64,000 nt of DNA. Source: Tuctoria greenei. Its lineage: Eukaryota; Streptophyta; Magnoliopsida; Poales; Poaceae. The stretch's first letter is position 1. The number at the start of each line of letters is the position of its first letter. Positions 52,351 to 63,943 of this stretch are shown here, piece by piece. Both the position numbers and the translations under genes were made by a program. A model generated the notes under the pieces. The model did no database searches, had not been told where the DNA came from, and saw nothing but the letters and a program-made list of their open reading frames with translations. The DNA lies in assembly GCA_036927565.1 (NCBI GenBank), contig JAYESD010000001.1, positions 140,667,415 through 140,731,414 of the forward strand, read 5' to 3'.

Positions 52351-54036
52351 TACGTAAGCTTGACGACCTCAGTGGTGGGCAATGGCCGTTTGTTTCAATA
52401 TGTCCTTGAGATAGCGAGCATAAGTGGGGACTTGCATCGCATCAATCAAGGGCACATTGTTGTGGATCTTTTGGATGATCTCAACAAAACAGTTGAATTG
52501 ATCATCCATTGTTGGCTTCCTTTATTTGTGAGGGAATGGCAATAAGTTGGTGTCTTTAAAGTGTTTGGCCATTCTCTCACCAAGTAATTCACTTGCGACA
52601 TCCTCCTTTTCAGGCTCAGTTGTCCTCTTTTCTTGTGTGGGATATGGTGGGTCATGAGTGGTCTTTCCTCCTCTCGTAACCACTGCACTGACGTTCTCCA
52701 CCGGGGCTTCTGGCTGCCCTGGGATTTTGTTGTTTTCTAATGGAGGGACAACTGCAGCAAGTTGTGTCAACTGAGTCTCCAACATCTTGTTGAAGCTTAG
52801 TTGATTCTTGAATGCTGAGGATAGTCCTTCAATTTTGCATTGATATTCTCTAGGGTCTTGTCATTAGCTGACAACTTCTTGGATAGGACATCGTTGATCT
52901 TGATCCGGCTAATGGCATGTTCTCTCAAGTTGGGCTGATTTCTAGGGTTGCCATTGTTGTTGTACCCTCCTTGAAAGATTGGACGTTGTTGACCCCACCC
53001 TTGACCTCCTTGACGATAGCCATTGTTGTTGTAATTTCTGTTGTTGGCGAGGTATAAGGCATCCTCACGAGTTTCTGGGCAATCATTGCCCATATGACCC
53101 GTGTCGCCACAGACTTCGCACATGATGTGAGAGTCTATGGCATAGGCATTGGCAGACACTTCACCACTGGCTTGTCCATCAATTTTCTTCATTAGGAGGT
53201 CCAATTTTGCAGCGATCATGTCCACCTCCTTCAAGGTGTGCATGCCTCACTGTCAGGTATGGAGACGCTCATTGTTCCATCCCATGTTGGACACCATCTT
53301 CTCAATAAGATCTTTAGCTTTTGGCACCGTCAATGAGAAGAAGGCTCCTCCAGCAGCAGCATCCAAATGGTCACGAGCTGATGGGATCAGCCCATTATAG
53401 AAATTTTGAATAAGGAGCCAGTCATCCATCCCATGATGGAGACAGGCTAGGATTTACTCCTGAAGCCTTTCCCATGCCTCGGGAATAGATTCCTTGGGCT
53501 CTTGCTGAAAGCTGGAAATCCTTCCACGTAGGGCATTGGTTTTGCCCAACGGGAAGAATATGGCGAGGAATGTCGTAGAACACTTCTCCCAAGTGTCTAC
53601 AGCAGTTTGGTTCGCGTAGAACCACTTTTCGCTCTCCCAAGGAGAGAGAACGGGAACAGTCTTAGATGGACCACATCCGGAGACACGTCCTTGATCTTAA
53701 AAGTGCTGCAGATATCGAGGAATTGTTGCAGGTGAGCACTTGCATCCTCGTTAGCCTTCCCACAGAATGGGTTAGCTTGCATCATAGTGATAAGGCCAGT
53801 TTTATCTCCAAGTTCACATCTCCCGTGTTAACAATGGGCCCAATAGGCACATTATTAGCAGAGGGAGCTGAGAACTCACGAAGGGTCTTCTGAGCCATTG
53901 ACGTTTGGATTGTTGGTGCAGAAATGTTGGCTTGCCTTGCCGCTCGAATCTTCTGAGGAGTAACGACACGGGGTCGGTGTCTCAGAAGAGATTCGGGATC
54001 TTCAACAAAGTTTTCCGGCAGGCGGAAACCAGACAT
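52351..54036 (-). pseudogene. gag: Athila-C gag, copy 2
   Basis: Start at 54036 (MSGFRLPENFVEDPES) with the same breaks as copy 1. The nucleocapsid part 52797-53243 keeps the full CCHC knuckle and Asn/Gly-rich stretch but is split from its C-terminal part (52522-52785) by a one-base deletion near 52833 that is private to this copy. Core blocks ANPFCGKANEDASAHLQQFL and VVHLRLFPFSLLGRAKSG are kept. Confidence 0.88.
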
Positions 54037-54174
54037 ATACTACCCCATTTTCACATTAAAAATGCAAAAACAAAGAATGGTTATCCTACTAAAATCCTAC
54101 CCAGGGTTCTATCCTATTCACTCAGTCATGTTATATATCTATTTGCCTTCACCGACAAAGGTGCCAGAAATGCT

Positions 54175-55846
54175 TGTTGATGGCCCCTAAGATATACTAA
54201 CAAATCATCCCCGACAACGGTGCTAGAAATGCTTGTTGGTATTTCTTATGCACCATTAACTAAACATCTCCAACTGATGTGTCAGCAATGCTTGTTAATG
54301 GTTCTATTGGATCACAAAATGAATTCCGCAAGCGCACGGAGGTATCATTGTAGCATTTTCCCTTAAGAGTATTCCCAAGGGTGTCATTTATTTGATCCCA
54401 AAGGAATGCATGGAATAGATATAACAATCATCGAGTGGAAAGAGTGGAAAGGTCTGGGTAAGAATCTAGTAAGGATGGATAAAATAATAGTGGAGGTAGT
54501 GTGACACACACAAAAGCTTTCAAGTCTAAGGGGGGTAACAGGATTCTAGAGGTTAGATATGGTTTAGAGTTATGGAGGTACTCCTACTTTGCTCTATTGT
54601 ACATATACATAGCCTAAACTTATTATCCATAAGCTAGATCAATAGTGAATACTTATGCTATGTGGTTCAACACACCGGGCACGGGCTTACCCCTAGCAAT
54701 ACTAGGGAGACTCACGCCAAGAGCCTGTGGCATAGCCGAACGTGGAGGATTACAAAGGACAGATAGGGCTGTCACCACCTACTGCCTACCTCTTCAATCC
54801 GTGGGTCTATGAGACATCCAATGCTACTTAGCTATCCTAGCACCATGCTAGCATATTAAGTAATTACCTTAAGAGCCTAGGCACAATCCATCCTAAGGCA
54901 ATGAATTGAATCATCATTGAACTAATGTTGATACACAACATAATTATCCATACTAACCTAGTTATGTTATAATTAACTAGACTATAGTGGGGGTCTATAT
55001 GTTCTATGATAATGATATATGTTCATGATGAAATAGTCATAGAAGCTATACCTTCCACATACATGGACTTCACAATCAAACAAGAAACGCTTTGCCCAAG
55101 TATATGTATAAGTAGAGACTAAAGATACTATCTTTATTATGTCTAAAGTCACAAATACAAGAAAGAATACATGAGCCATATCTTTCCCAATGTAGGATTG
55201 GGAAGATAGAGACTCATTACTCCTTTCCCAATTTGGACTTGGGACAAGAGACTCTCCTCTCTACAACCTAACTCCTCTAAGACTATGGATGATAGTGTAT
55301 ACAATAGAGATGAAGCTCAAGTGGTGTGTGTTGAAGTGAGGGGTAGGGGTCCTATTTATACTAGTGTTGAGGTCGGTTCCCCCCACCAAAAGCGTGCGAA
55401 TCAGTCACCATTGACTCCAGGGAGCCGGGAGGAGCCAGGACGTGGAGGCTGACCAAGTTTGGTGCAAAGACCAGGTCGGCTGACCCCCTGGTTCGGCCGA
55501 CCTGGTCATTGCACCGTTTCTCGTGTTCTTTCTCCAAGTGGATGCCAGGTGGGTCCCATTGATGTATATGGGTGATAAACCATTGGATATCCTTGGATAC
55601 TTCTGTTTGTGGGCCATTTGATCCATGGGATGCCATGTGTCCTCGCCTGATTGGCTGGGATGATATTTTATAGGATTGGTCCCTCTACATTTCCTCATTT
55701 CCTACATAAAATGCTGCATACACATATTTCTCTAAGTCCAAGTGGAATTGGGTTAGATAGAAAGGTGATGTGTGCAAGAAATGACAAATCCTTCACATAA
55801 TTGAGTTAAATTGACGGATGAAATTGGTATATAACAGCCGTCAACA
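54175..55846 (-). repeat. 5' LTR of Athila-C, copy 2
   Basis: Aligns with 22621-24292 over identical length. It keeps the TG edge lost in copy 1. The inner primer-site-like edge lies at 54208-54240, the hairpin at 55469-55507. Confidence 0.93.
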
Positions 55847-55851
55847 GTCAC
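55847..55851. repeat. Target-site duplication of Athila-C copy 2, right
   Basis: GTCAC, matching 47134-47138. Confidence 0.95.
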
Positions 55852-56207
55852 CAAGTGGCATCTTAAAGTACTTGGCAGCCATCTTCTAGTCTTCCAAGAA
55901 GGCCGAAGTAAAAGCTCACAAGCTAAACAAGGCAAGGAAAGCCGATATGCGATATGTCAAGGAGAATGTCAAAAACATTTGCCAGAAGCTGGAGATCGAG
56001 CCCATTGGATCCCCAGTCATCTCTGAAGATTTTGATTTCACCGAGCTCGGGCCCTTGACTCCCTCCGAGCTTGCCTATTTTGGCATTGGGGACTCGAGTG
56101 GAACCATTCCTCCTCCTCCTCCGCGGCCGGAGAATGAAGATCCTCTCCTTCTTTTTGGTGTCTTGATGCCAAAAGGGGAGATATTGAGGGGGAGTCTTAG
56201 GCTTTAG

Positions 56208-56584
56208 CTGTAGGATGTGAGTAGAGCTATCTTTTGTCTCATTGTGGGTTGTAAGACTTATATCATGCTCTTTTGGTACTTTTTGTCTTGTGATGCAATG
56301 TTATGAACTGCTTATGAAGATATTTATGAAATCTGTGATTTTGCTCTAAAAATGACATATATACATGTTGTTGATATATTGATGTCAATTATGTCATTCT
56401 CATCATGATTATCGTTTATATGTACTTAGTTTTGCATCCCACCATAAAGAGTGCACATATGACTTATGTTTTCATTGCTTAATGTGTTTCAAACTCATAT
56501 GTGCACATTTTATGAAAATCTCAACTTTTTATCATATTTTGTGAAATCTCAATTGGTTGTCATCAATCACCAAAAAGGGGGAGA
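56208..56584 (+). other. Copia-B 3' non-coding region and polypurine tract, copy 2
   Basis: AT-rich stretch as in copy 1, ending with AAAAAGGGGGAGA at 56572-56584. Confidence 0.65.
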
Positions 56585-58197
56585 TTTAAAGTGCATCTAG
56601 GAATCCCTTGTGGGTTTTGGTTGATTTATGACAAGCAAATGAGATCCTAACCACATTGTTGAGATGAGCACAGGTTCTAATGAAAGAATGAACAAAGCGC
56701 CAAAAAGAAAGGAGAATGAGAAGCAATGCTTAAAAGAGCTCAAGAATCAAGTGTAGTAGATCATTGTGTATGGAGTGTGATAAGGAAACATACCCCCAAG
56801 AGCTCAAGCACAAATAATCTCACACATTGCACAAAGTTATACAGGTCCGGACTAGTCCGACTGACCCCAGACTAGTACTTTATCTTTCTGTACCAGATTG
56901 GACAAGTCCTCACAATGCGGACATGTCCACACAGTCCACTTTTCACTAATCGGACTAGTCTGATATCAGCACGGACTAGTTCGATGTCTCTCTAACTAGA
57001 ATCGGACTAGTCCCCCAAACACTTCACGAGTTGCACGAAATCGGACAAGTCCGATAACACCAAGGACTAGTCCGATATCTCTCTGATGTCAATCGAACAA
57101 GTCCGATGTTAGCACGGACTAGTCCGAAATTCCTCTAACCTAAATTGGACAAGTACTTCAAGTGCGGACTTGTTCCCCAAATTCACTAAGGGATTCACCT
57201 ATCCGGACAAGTCCTATATTCATCGGACTAGTCCGATATTCATCGGACTAGTCTGAAGATTTCCGAAACCAAATCGGACTAGTCCGCTTTCACTTCGGAC
57301 AAGTCCGATATTTCGGGACACCTAGGGTTTCCTACATGCAGCACACCGGACTAGTTTGGTGTCCACCACGGACTAGTCCGATCTTTCTAAACCCTAATGG
57401 TAACTTTTGGGAACCCCATATAAATAGGTGTGCACGGCCCAACTTTCACCACTCTCGACACCCTGTGCCATCACACCCTCCAAGAGCCTAGAAAACTCAT
57501 CTCTCCATGCAATACAACGCAAGATAGCTTAATCCTTTGAGGATACACTTTGGATCCAAGGAGAGACACGGTTCTTCACTCATTGAGCTCTTGGTTTGAT
57601 TCCCTAACACACTCCTGTGGTTTTCATTGTAATCTTAAGGGTGTGTTCTTGGTGGTGTTCATCTTGTAATCTTGGGGAGTCCTCAACTTGTGAGAAGGCC
57701 CCTTGAATTCGGTTATTTTCCCTTTGTGATTAGTGAATAGGATTGGCCTTCGTGGTGATCCGACGAGGGTAAGGTTGGAGAAGACCCGTTCCTTTTGTGG
57801 ACTCCTCAACATGGATGTAGGTTGCCTCTTTGGGAACTGAACCACAAGATAAAGAGCTTGTGTTCTTACTTTGCGCACATTGTTCTTACTCTTCATATCT
57901 ATCTAGGGTTTCAATCAATCTTGTTTACATTATGTTGAAACATTGAATATAAGATTGACTTGTGTTACATCCTAGTTCATAGTAGTGTGACACTCCAATT
58001 ACTAGTATATTTCCGCTGCATACAGTCCAGGATCGAGGTAATCGATCAAACTTGATCAACCTAGTCCGCACGCACCGTACTAGTCCGCACTCTACTGGAC
58101 TAGTCCAATATCTCGGGATTTGATTAGTTTGTTAAGTGTTGCATGTTTCAACTAAAAATCAAAAAGGCGTATGCACCCCCCCTCTAGGAAACATTCA
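56585..58197 (+). repeat. 3' LTR of Copia-B, copy 2 (1613 bp)
   Basis: Same length as 25031-26643, with the palindrome cluster at 56845-57385 and TATAAATA at 57419-57426. It differs from copy 1 by scattered substitutions only. Confidence 0.85.
57419..57426 (+). promoter_or_regulatory. TATA box in Copia-B 3' LTR, copy 2
   Basis: TATAAATA in the same context as 25865-25872. Confidence 0.7.
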
Positions 58198-58988
58198 AAT
58201 CCCTCTCGCCGATGCTATTGTCGTGCCACTGTCCATATTGCGCCAGACGTAGGCTGCTTTCACCCGAGAGTGGGATCGGCTTGTGGAGGAGTGGCGCTTG
58301 GTGAAGCCAGTTGATGCCAAGAACAAAGAGCTTGAGGTGAAGGCTGTGAAGGCCTATGCTGCCGCCAACGCCCGCCTGAAACTGTGCGAGGATCAGCGTC
58401 TGGAGTTGGTCCATCACGAGTTTGTCGTTGCTGATGCGGAACGGTATTTGGCGGTGAAAGAGGAGGAGGTCTCCCGGAGCCTGGAGGAGAAACGCCAGAC
58501 ATTGTAGGACTTGGAGCTAGCCATCCATCGCTGAGAGGGTGACCTAGAGCGTCGTGCTCGGGAGCTTGCTGACCGGGAGGTGACTGCACAGAGAGAGGCG
58601 AAGAGCCTCCAGGCCTCCCGTATGGCCGAGGCCCAATCGGTCCAGGATTTCCTGGCCCGTGCTGACGCGGTGCTGGAACCCCGCAACCTTGGTCCCGTGC
58701 CGCGTGGGGAGCCATCTCGGGGAGTGGGCCCATCTGCTTCTTGCCCTGGAGTCCCTCTGTCCGTCGTTGGGGTTGGTGAACACCGTCTTCGCAAGGCGTC
58801 TAGAGGATGAAGGAAAAGAGCTGGCTGAGCTGGTGGCCTGCCACGTCTTGATATGCTTCCGAAGCTGGTACCCGAAGATTCCACTGGAGGCGGTGGAGAA
58901 AGGTCCCCTTGGTGAGCGGGAGGATGAGGCTAGGGCCAAAGTCCAAGACCTTGCCATGGAGGTTGCTTCTATGTTCCAGCGGAGTTGA
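58198..58988 (+). pseudogene. Antisense coiled-coil ORF of Tat-D, copy 2
   Basis: Same as 26644-27434, with the two C-to-T-type stops shared (58505 and 58532). Missense changes are scattered through the coiled coil (KAVKAYAAANARL, LAVKEEEVSRSLEEKRQTL). The C-terminal part ends VQDLAMEVASMFQRS at 58986. No additional stop was seen, so the lesions predate the duplication. Confidence 0.65.
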
Positions 58989-59397
58989 GGCCGGCGACAC
59001 CTGGGCGCAATGCTTTTGTATCCGGGGATGGCCCCCTTGTGTAAATAAACGAGTCTAGTTGGATTCATGTTATTTTGTCTGTTGGCTTTGTCGCTGCTAA
59101 CAAAAAGTTGCCCCAATTCCTTCTCTTGTGTAAGGTCTTAAAGAGCCTTTGGTGACGCCGTTAGCCTTTTAGGGACCAACGCTTGCACAGTTGACACGGC
59201 CGGTTTGTCACTAGGTGACGTCCTGCCTATGGAACCCCCCTGAGAGGCCCCTCGGTAGGCGTGGCCAGATTGTTGGGTACGCCTGCCACTTGAACGCAGG
59301 GTGTCTTTGACAGGCCCCCAACGGACTGGTGGAGCGCGAGTGACTGGTCTCGGCGTGCCCCTTTCGAGAGCGTCAGGCTTTTCCTGAGTGTTGTCGT
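58989..59397. other. Tat-D spacer before the array, copy 2
   Basis: As 27435-27841; nothing recognised. Confidence 0.5.
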
Positions 59398-60895
59398 CGA
59401 CGGCAGGCCCCCTAGAAGGTGCTAGAGCTGGATGCTCTGGTGTCGTCCACCATCTTCGTAGAAACATTGACAGTGGGCCCCCTGGGAGGCACCGGAGCTG
59501 GATGCTCTGGCGTCGCCCACCATCTTCGTAGGTACATCGACGGTGGGCCTCCAAGGAGGTGCTGAAGCTGGATGCTCCAGCGTCGCCCACCATCTTCGTA
59601 GGCATTTCGACGACGGGGCCCCTGGGAGGTGCCGGGGTTGGATGCTACGACATCATCCACCATAGTCGTGAAGACGTCAACGGCAGGCCCCTGGTGTATA
59701 GGCTATCGCAAGAGAAACCAGTTAGCAACAAGTGCGGGGCATGGGAGTTTACTCACTTATTCGCGCTTGGTGCTGTCGTTGATGTTCTAGGACGTCGACA
59801 GTAGGCTCCTTGGGAGGTGCCGGAGATGGATGCTCCGGCATAGCCCACCATCTTCGTAGGTACGTCGATGGCAGGCCCATGGGAGGTGCCGAAGATGGAT
59901 GCTCTAGTGTCGCCCACCATCTTCGTAGAAACGTCGACGGCAGGCCCCCTGGGAGGTGCCAGAGTTGGATGCTCCGGCGTCGCCCACCATCTTCGTAGGT
60001 ACGTCGACGGCAGGCCCCCTGGGAGGTGCCAGGGCTGGATGCTCCGGCATCGTCCACCATCTTCGTGAAGTCGTCGACGGTAGGCCCCTGGTGTACAGGC
60101 TATCGCAAGAGGAACCTGTTAGCAACAAGTGCGGGAAAGGATAGTTTACTCACTTATTCACGCTTGGTGCTATCGTTGACATTCTAGGACGTCGAGGGGA
60201 GGCCCCATGGGAGGTACCGAAACTGGATGCTCTAGTGTCGCCCACCATCTTCGTATGTACGTCAACGGCGGGCCCCCTGGGAGGTGTCGGGGATGGATGC
60301 TCCAGCGTCATCCACCATCGTCATGAAGTTATCGATGGCAGGCCCCTGGTGTATATGCTATCGCAAGAAGAACCTGTTAGCAACAAGTGCAGGGCAGGAG
60401 AGTTTACTCACTTATTCGTGCTTGGTGCTGTCGTGGACATTCTAGGACACCGACAGCAGGCCCCTAGGGAGGTTCCGGAGCTGGATGCTCTAGTGTTGCC
60501 CATCATCTTCGTATGTATGTCGACGGCGGGCCCCCATGGAGGTGCCAGAGCTGGATGCTCCGGTGTCGCCCACCATCTTCGTTGAAACATCGACGGCGGG
60601 CCCCCTGGGAGGTGCCGAAGTTGGATGCTCTAGCGTCGCCCACCTTCTTTGTAGGTACGTTGACGGCAGGCCACCTGGTAGGTGTCAAGGTTGGATGCTA
60701 CGGCGTCATCCACAATCTTCGTGAAGTCGTCGACGGTAGGCCCCTGGTGTACAGGCTATCGCAAGAGGAACCTATTAGCAACAAGTGCGGGACAGGAGAG
60801 TTTACTTACTTATTCATGCTTGGTGTTGTCGTTGACGTTCTGGGACGTTGACGGCAGGCCCCTTGGGAGGTGCCAGAGTTGGATGCTCCGTGGCA
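59398..60895. repeat. Higher-order tandem array of Tat-D, copy 2
   Basis: Same block pattern as 27842-29340 (4, 4, 2, 4, 1 monomers with 118-bp spacers), including the shortened third block, so that contraction predates the duplication. Monomers differ only by point changes between copies. Confidence 0.93.
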
Positions 60896-61639
60896 TCCTA
60901 CTTTGTATGTCCTGCACACATAATGGAGGTGCATACTGTTTTGCTCCCTGGTGATCTTTTCCTATCCTTAAGCATAGTCATGTCTTATAGTCCTGGGCTT
61001 GTACACGGGATTTGGGTAGTTCTATGCATTGGCGCTCAGGGGTCCGTCTTCTTTCTTATTTGGAGTGTGAGCGTCCTGGCCCCCGGTACTTAGCCGCAAC
61101 ACTGGGAGGCAAAGCGCACACACTTAGGGTACAGGACAAGGCTAAGCATGCTGCGTGCTCTAGACCTCCAGCTCGGCGTTGGCCTTTCGCGGCGACCATT
61201 TGGCACCACAGGGCCCCAAGTAAGAGGGCAGCCGCAAGGTTCCAAGACACATTATGGCTACCTCAAATACATCCGCCTGTAGCAGGGTTGCATGACTCTA
61301 CTAGGGGCGATACAGAAAAGATTTCACCAAGTACACAAAAATGATGTACGGAAGACGAGTCTAGTTTGATTGATCACAAAATTAACAGGTAGCATAAGTG
61401 AGCATAAAATAAAGCATATGGTAAGACAGTGAATTTCTTATCATTGGTGTTCACAGAAGTGAATTGGCTTTACAACAAGGCAACGACCCACTCTTGTTGG
61501 CAAGGGAGGTAGAGTGTTCATGCTTAGGGTACAAGACCAAGCTAAACGGCTGAACACCCTGGACCTGTCCCTCCCAGAGCTTGGTTGTCCTACATGCCGT
61601 TCCTTGGCACCATGACACCCTACACTATCCTACTTTTAA
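60896..61639 (-). other. Tat-D 3' non-coding region, copy 2
   Basis: As 29341-30084, with both CTTAGGGTACA-containing segments at the same 400-base distance. Confidence 0.6.
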
Positions 61640-62704
61640 GCTTAGGGATAGAACTTATGAAGGTGCTCTATGTTTCATGTGTTGGGCAGGGGCTCTCCTT
61701 CTTCCATCGCGAGGCGGACACATCCGAGGCGGGATACTTGTAACACTCGGAAAGGGCCTTCCCAGCTGGGGGAAAGTTTGTGCGACCCTTCTCGAGAGAG
61801 TATGCGCCGCAGCACCAGGTCACATGTCTTGAGCTCTCTACTCTGCACGAACCGCTCTTGGTAGCGCCTCAGCGCCTGTCGATAACGTGCGTTTCGGATG
61901 GTGGCGTGCCTCCTTGATTCGTCGATGAGGTTGACGTTTTCTCGTCGGAGCTGGTCCTGTGAGGCTTCATCGAACGCTCCAACTCTGAATGAGCCCACAG
62001 CGATCTCTAGGGGGAGGGGGGGGGACAGCCTCGGCCCCATATACCAGAAAGAAAGGTGTTTCTCTTGTAGCACGGCTGGGTGACGTCTGGCTTGCCCATA
62101 GTGCACAGGGGAGCTCGTCGACCCACTTCGCACCATGTTTATCCAAGCTGTCATATGTGCGTGTCTTGAGGCCCCTGGGGATCTCAGCGTTGGCCCTTTC
62201 GACTTGTCCGTTGCTCTTTGGATGAGCCACAAATGCATAACAAACATGGACACCAAGGTCTTCGCACTATTCCTGGAAAGCTGCACTGGTGAACTGGGTC
62301 CCTTTGTTGGTGATGATCCTGTTCGGCACTCCGAACCTGCAGACAATTGATTTGATGAATTTGACTACGGACTCCTTATTGATGTTGATCACTGGGCCTG
62401 CCTCCGGCCACTTGGTGCACTTATATATGTCCATGTAGAGGAACTGGTACCCTTCAACTGCCCTGGGGAAGGGTCCTAGGGTATCCATCCCCCAGATCGC
62501 GAAAGATGGCGGGATCATCAGTAGTGACTGCGCTAGGGTGTGAATTTGCTTGGCATGGAACTGGCATGCCTTGCACTTCTTGACTAGTTCGACGGCGTCT
62601 TGTAGTGTTGTTGGCCAGTAGAAACCATGTTGAAAGGCTTTGCCAACCAGCGTGCAGGAGGCCGTGTGATTCCCACACTCTCCTTCATGGATTTCTGCGA
62701 GCAA
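61640..62704 (-). pseudogene. pol: Tat-D integrase, copy 2
   Basis: The frame 62267-62704 has the H2C2 zinc site and the first catalytic Asp (GMDTLGPFP). At the second site it reads RIITNKGTQFTS, with Asn for Asp again but Thr before it, so the loss is shared while neighbouring residues differ. The downstream part (NGQVERANAEI with the catalytic Glu) and C-terminal GDLVLRRIL-type block follow, split by a frame change at the G-run (62010-62027), which is interrupted here (gggggaggggggggg) and longer. Confidence 0.9.
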
Positions 62705-63516
62705 GTCGTAGCCTTCCTACCGAGTTATGCATCGTAGCAGTACGTCGTTGGCACCACGCCGGCAGAGATCACCTTCTACCAGCATGTAGCGTTTCTCCAT
62801 ACTCGCGATCCTCTTAGCGGATGCTGGGTCCTATGGGAGAAGGTTGTCCTTAAGGTACTCCCAGACCTCCGTGATCCACGCATCGAGACTCTCCTGGACT
62901 TCCAGATCTTGGGTGCCAGGTGATTGGGGATCCCTAGTGATGCTCAAGAACCTTGGTGGCCCCCACGGTTGCAGGTCTATCGTGGTTGCCGGATCTATGG
63001 AGCTGGGATCACTTTCTTCATTAGGCCCTACCGGCCTAGCGGTCGGCCGCACCAACCTCATGCTGAGGCCCCCATCTAGAACGGGGGCTCCTGTGGACGC
63101 CATGGTTGCTAGGGCATCGGTGATGGAGTTGTCGGTGCGCGCCACATGGTAGAGATCCAAGGCCTCGAATCTAGCTTCTAGCTTCTTGACATGTATCATA
63201 TATGTCGCGAGCTGCGATTCGTTGCAGCAGCACTCACCACGGACTTGCTTGTTGATCAGCTGGAAGTCTCCCCTGACCAGCATTTACTGTACACCGAGAC
63301 CCTGTGCAGCTGTGAGCCCGAAGATGAGGGCTTTGTACCCTGCCATGTTGTTGGTAGCCTTGAAGTCAAGGCGCACCGCATACTTGGAACGCTCCCCTTT
63401 TAGCGAGGTGAGTAGTACACTGGCTCCGACTCTTTGCTTCCTTGAGGATCCGTCAAATAAAAGCGTTCGGTGAGGTTCGGTAGCACAGGAGCCCTGGGCT
63501 CTGGCTCACTGATATC
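62705..63516 (-). pseudogene. pol: Tat-D second RNase H-like domain and linker, copy 2
   Basis: The frame 62831-63283 is longer than in copy 1: it runs from LVRGDFQLINKQVRGEC through YHVARTDNSITDALA into AWITEVWEYLKDNLLP without the frameshift that separates these parts in copy 1 (copy 1 lacks a base near 31370, where copy 2 has ggggatccc). The stop before residue 1 is TAA (TAG in copy 1). Confidence 0.85.
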
Positions 63517-63943
63517 CTAGCCCCCTGGGTTGCTCGGTGAAGGAGTCCACTTGGCAATGAAGTCTACCAGAGCTGGACTCTTGATCGCATGTCGTGGCAA
63601 GAAATCAAGCTCTAATTCAGCTGCCCACTTGGCAATATTGCCAGTTGCATTCGGGCTGCGCAGCACTGCTCCCAGTGGGAACGAAGTCACCACTGATACT
63701 TGGTGTGCCTGGAAATAATGGTGGAGCTTCCTCGATGCGATTAGCACCACATAGAGCATCTTGTGCACTTTGAGGTACCTTGTCTTTGCCTCATGCAGGA
63801 CTTCGTTGATGAAGTAGATCGGGCATTGGATGGTTCGGGACCCTTTCGGGGAATCCAGCGCATCTTCTTCCTTCTATTCCAGGTACAGCGACCCCATGTA
63901 TCATGGGCCTGGCGCTTCCTTTGGGGGCTGGGGCTCAAATGCT
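63517..63943 (-). pseudogene. pol: Tat-D RNase H, copy 2
   Basis: HKMLYVVLIASRKLHHYFQAHQVSVV and IAKWAAELELDFLPRHAIKSPALVDFIAKW as in copy 1, with Ile for Val near the end. Its upstream half runs into the 62-bp minisatellite (from about 63940), where the window ends. Confidence 0.87.

Larger units (their letters stand above)
47139..55846 (-). mobile_element. Athila-C, copy 2
   Basis: 8708 bp; LTRs 47139-48809 (1671 bp) and 54175-55846 (1672 bp). Here the 3' LTR starts TATTGACGG and the 5' LTR TGTTGATGG, the reverse of copy 1, so each copy has lost one TG edge. The primer site is closer to the tRNA-Asp form than in copy 1. No pol motif is present. Confidence 0.93.
45903..56207 (+). pseudogene. 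Copia-B env-like gene, copy 2, split by Athila-C copy 2
   Basis: Parts 45903-47133 and 55852-56207. The N-terminal frame is better preserved than in copy 1: 134 codons from MSSSNDEISDFEAE without the frameshift near 14426, ending at the shared TAG (46305). The stop in FRNN*NDEV is also shared. The 136-codon frame 46679-47089 is open because CAG stands where copy 1 has TAG. The C-terminal part ends LLFGVLMPKG after a proline run. So copy 2 is the less damaged version, yet still interrupted by two stops, one frame change and the Athila-C insertion. Function unknown; Transposase_32-type similarity is inferred from memory. Confidence 0.75.
40148..58197 (+). mobile_element. Copia-B, copy 2, split by Athila-C copy 2
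   Basis: Same content and order as 8581-26643. Its private lesions (below) differ from those of copy 1, while others are shared, so the element was already dead when duplicated and decayed separately afterwards. Confidence 0.92.
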
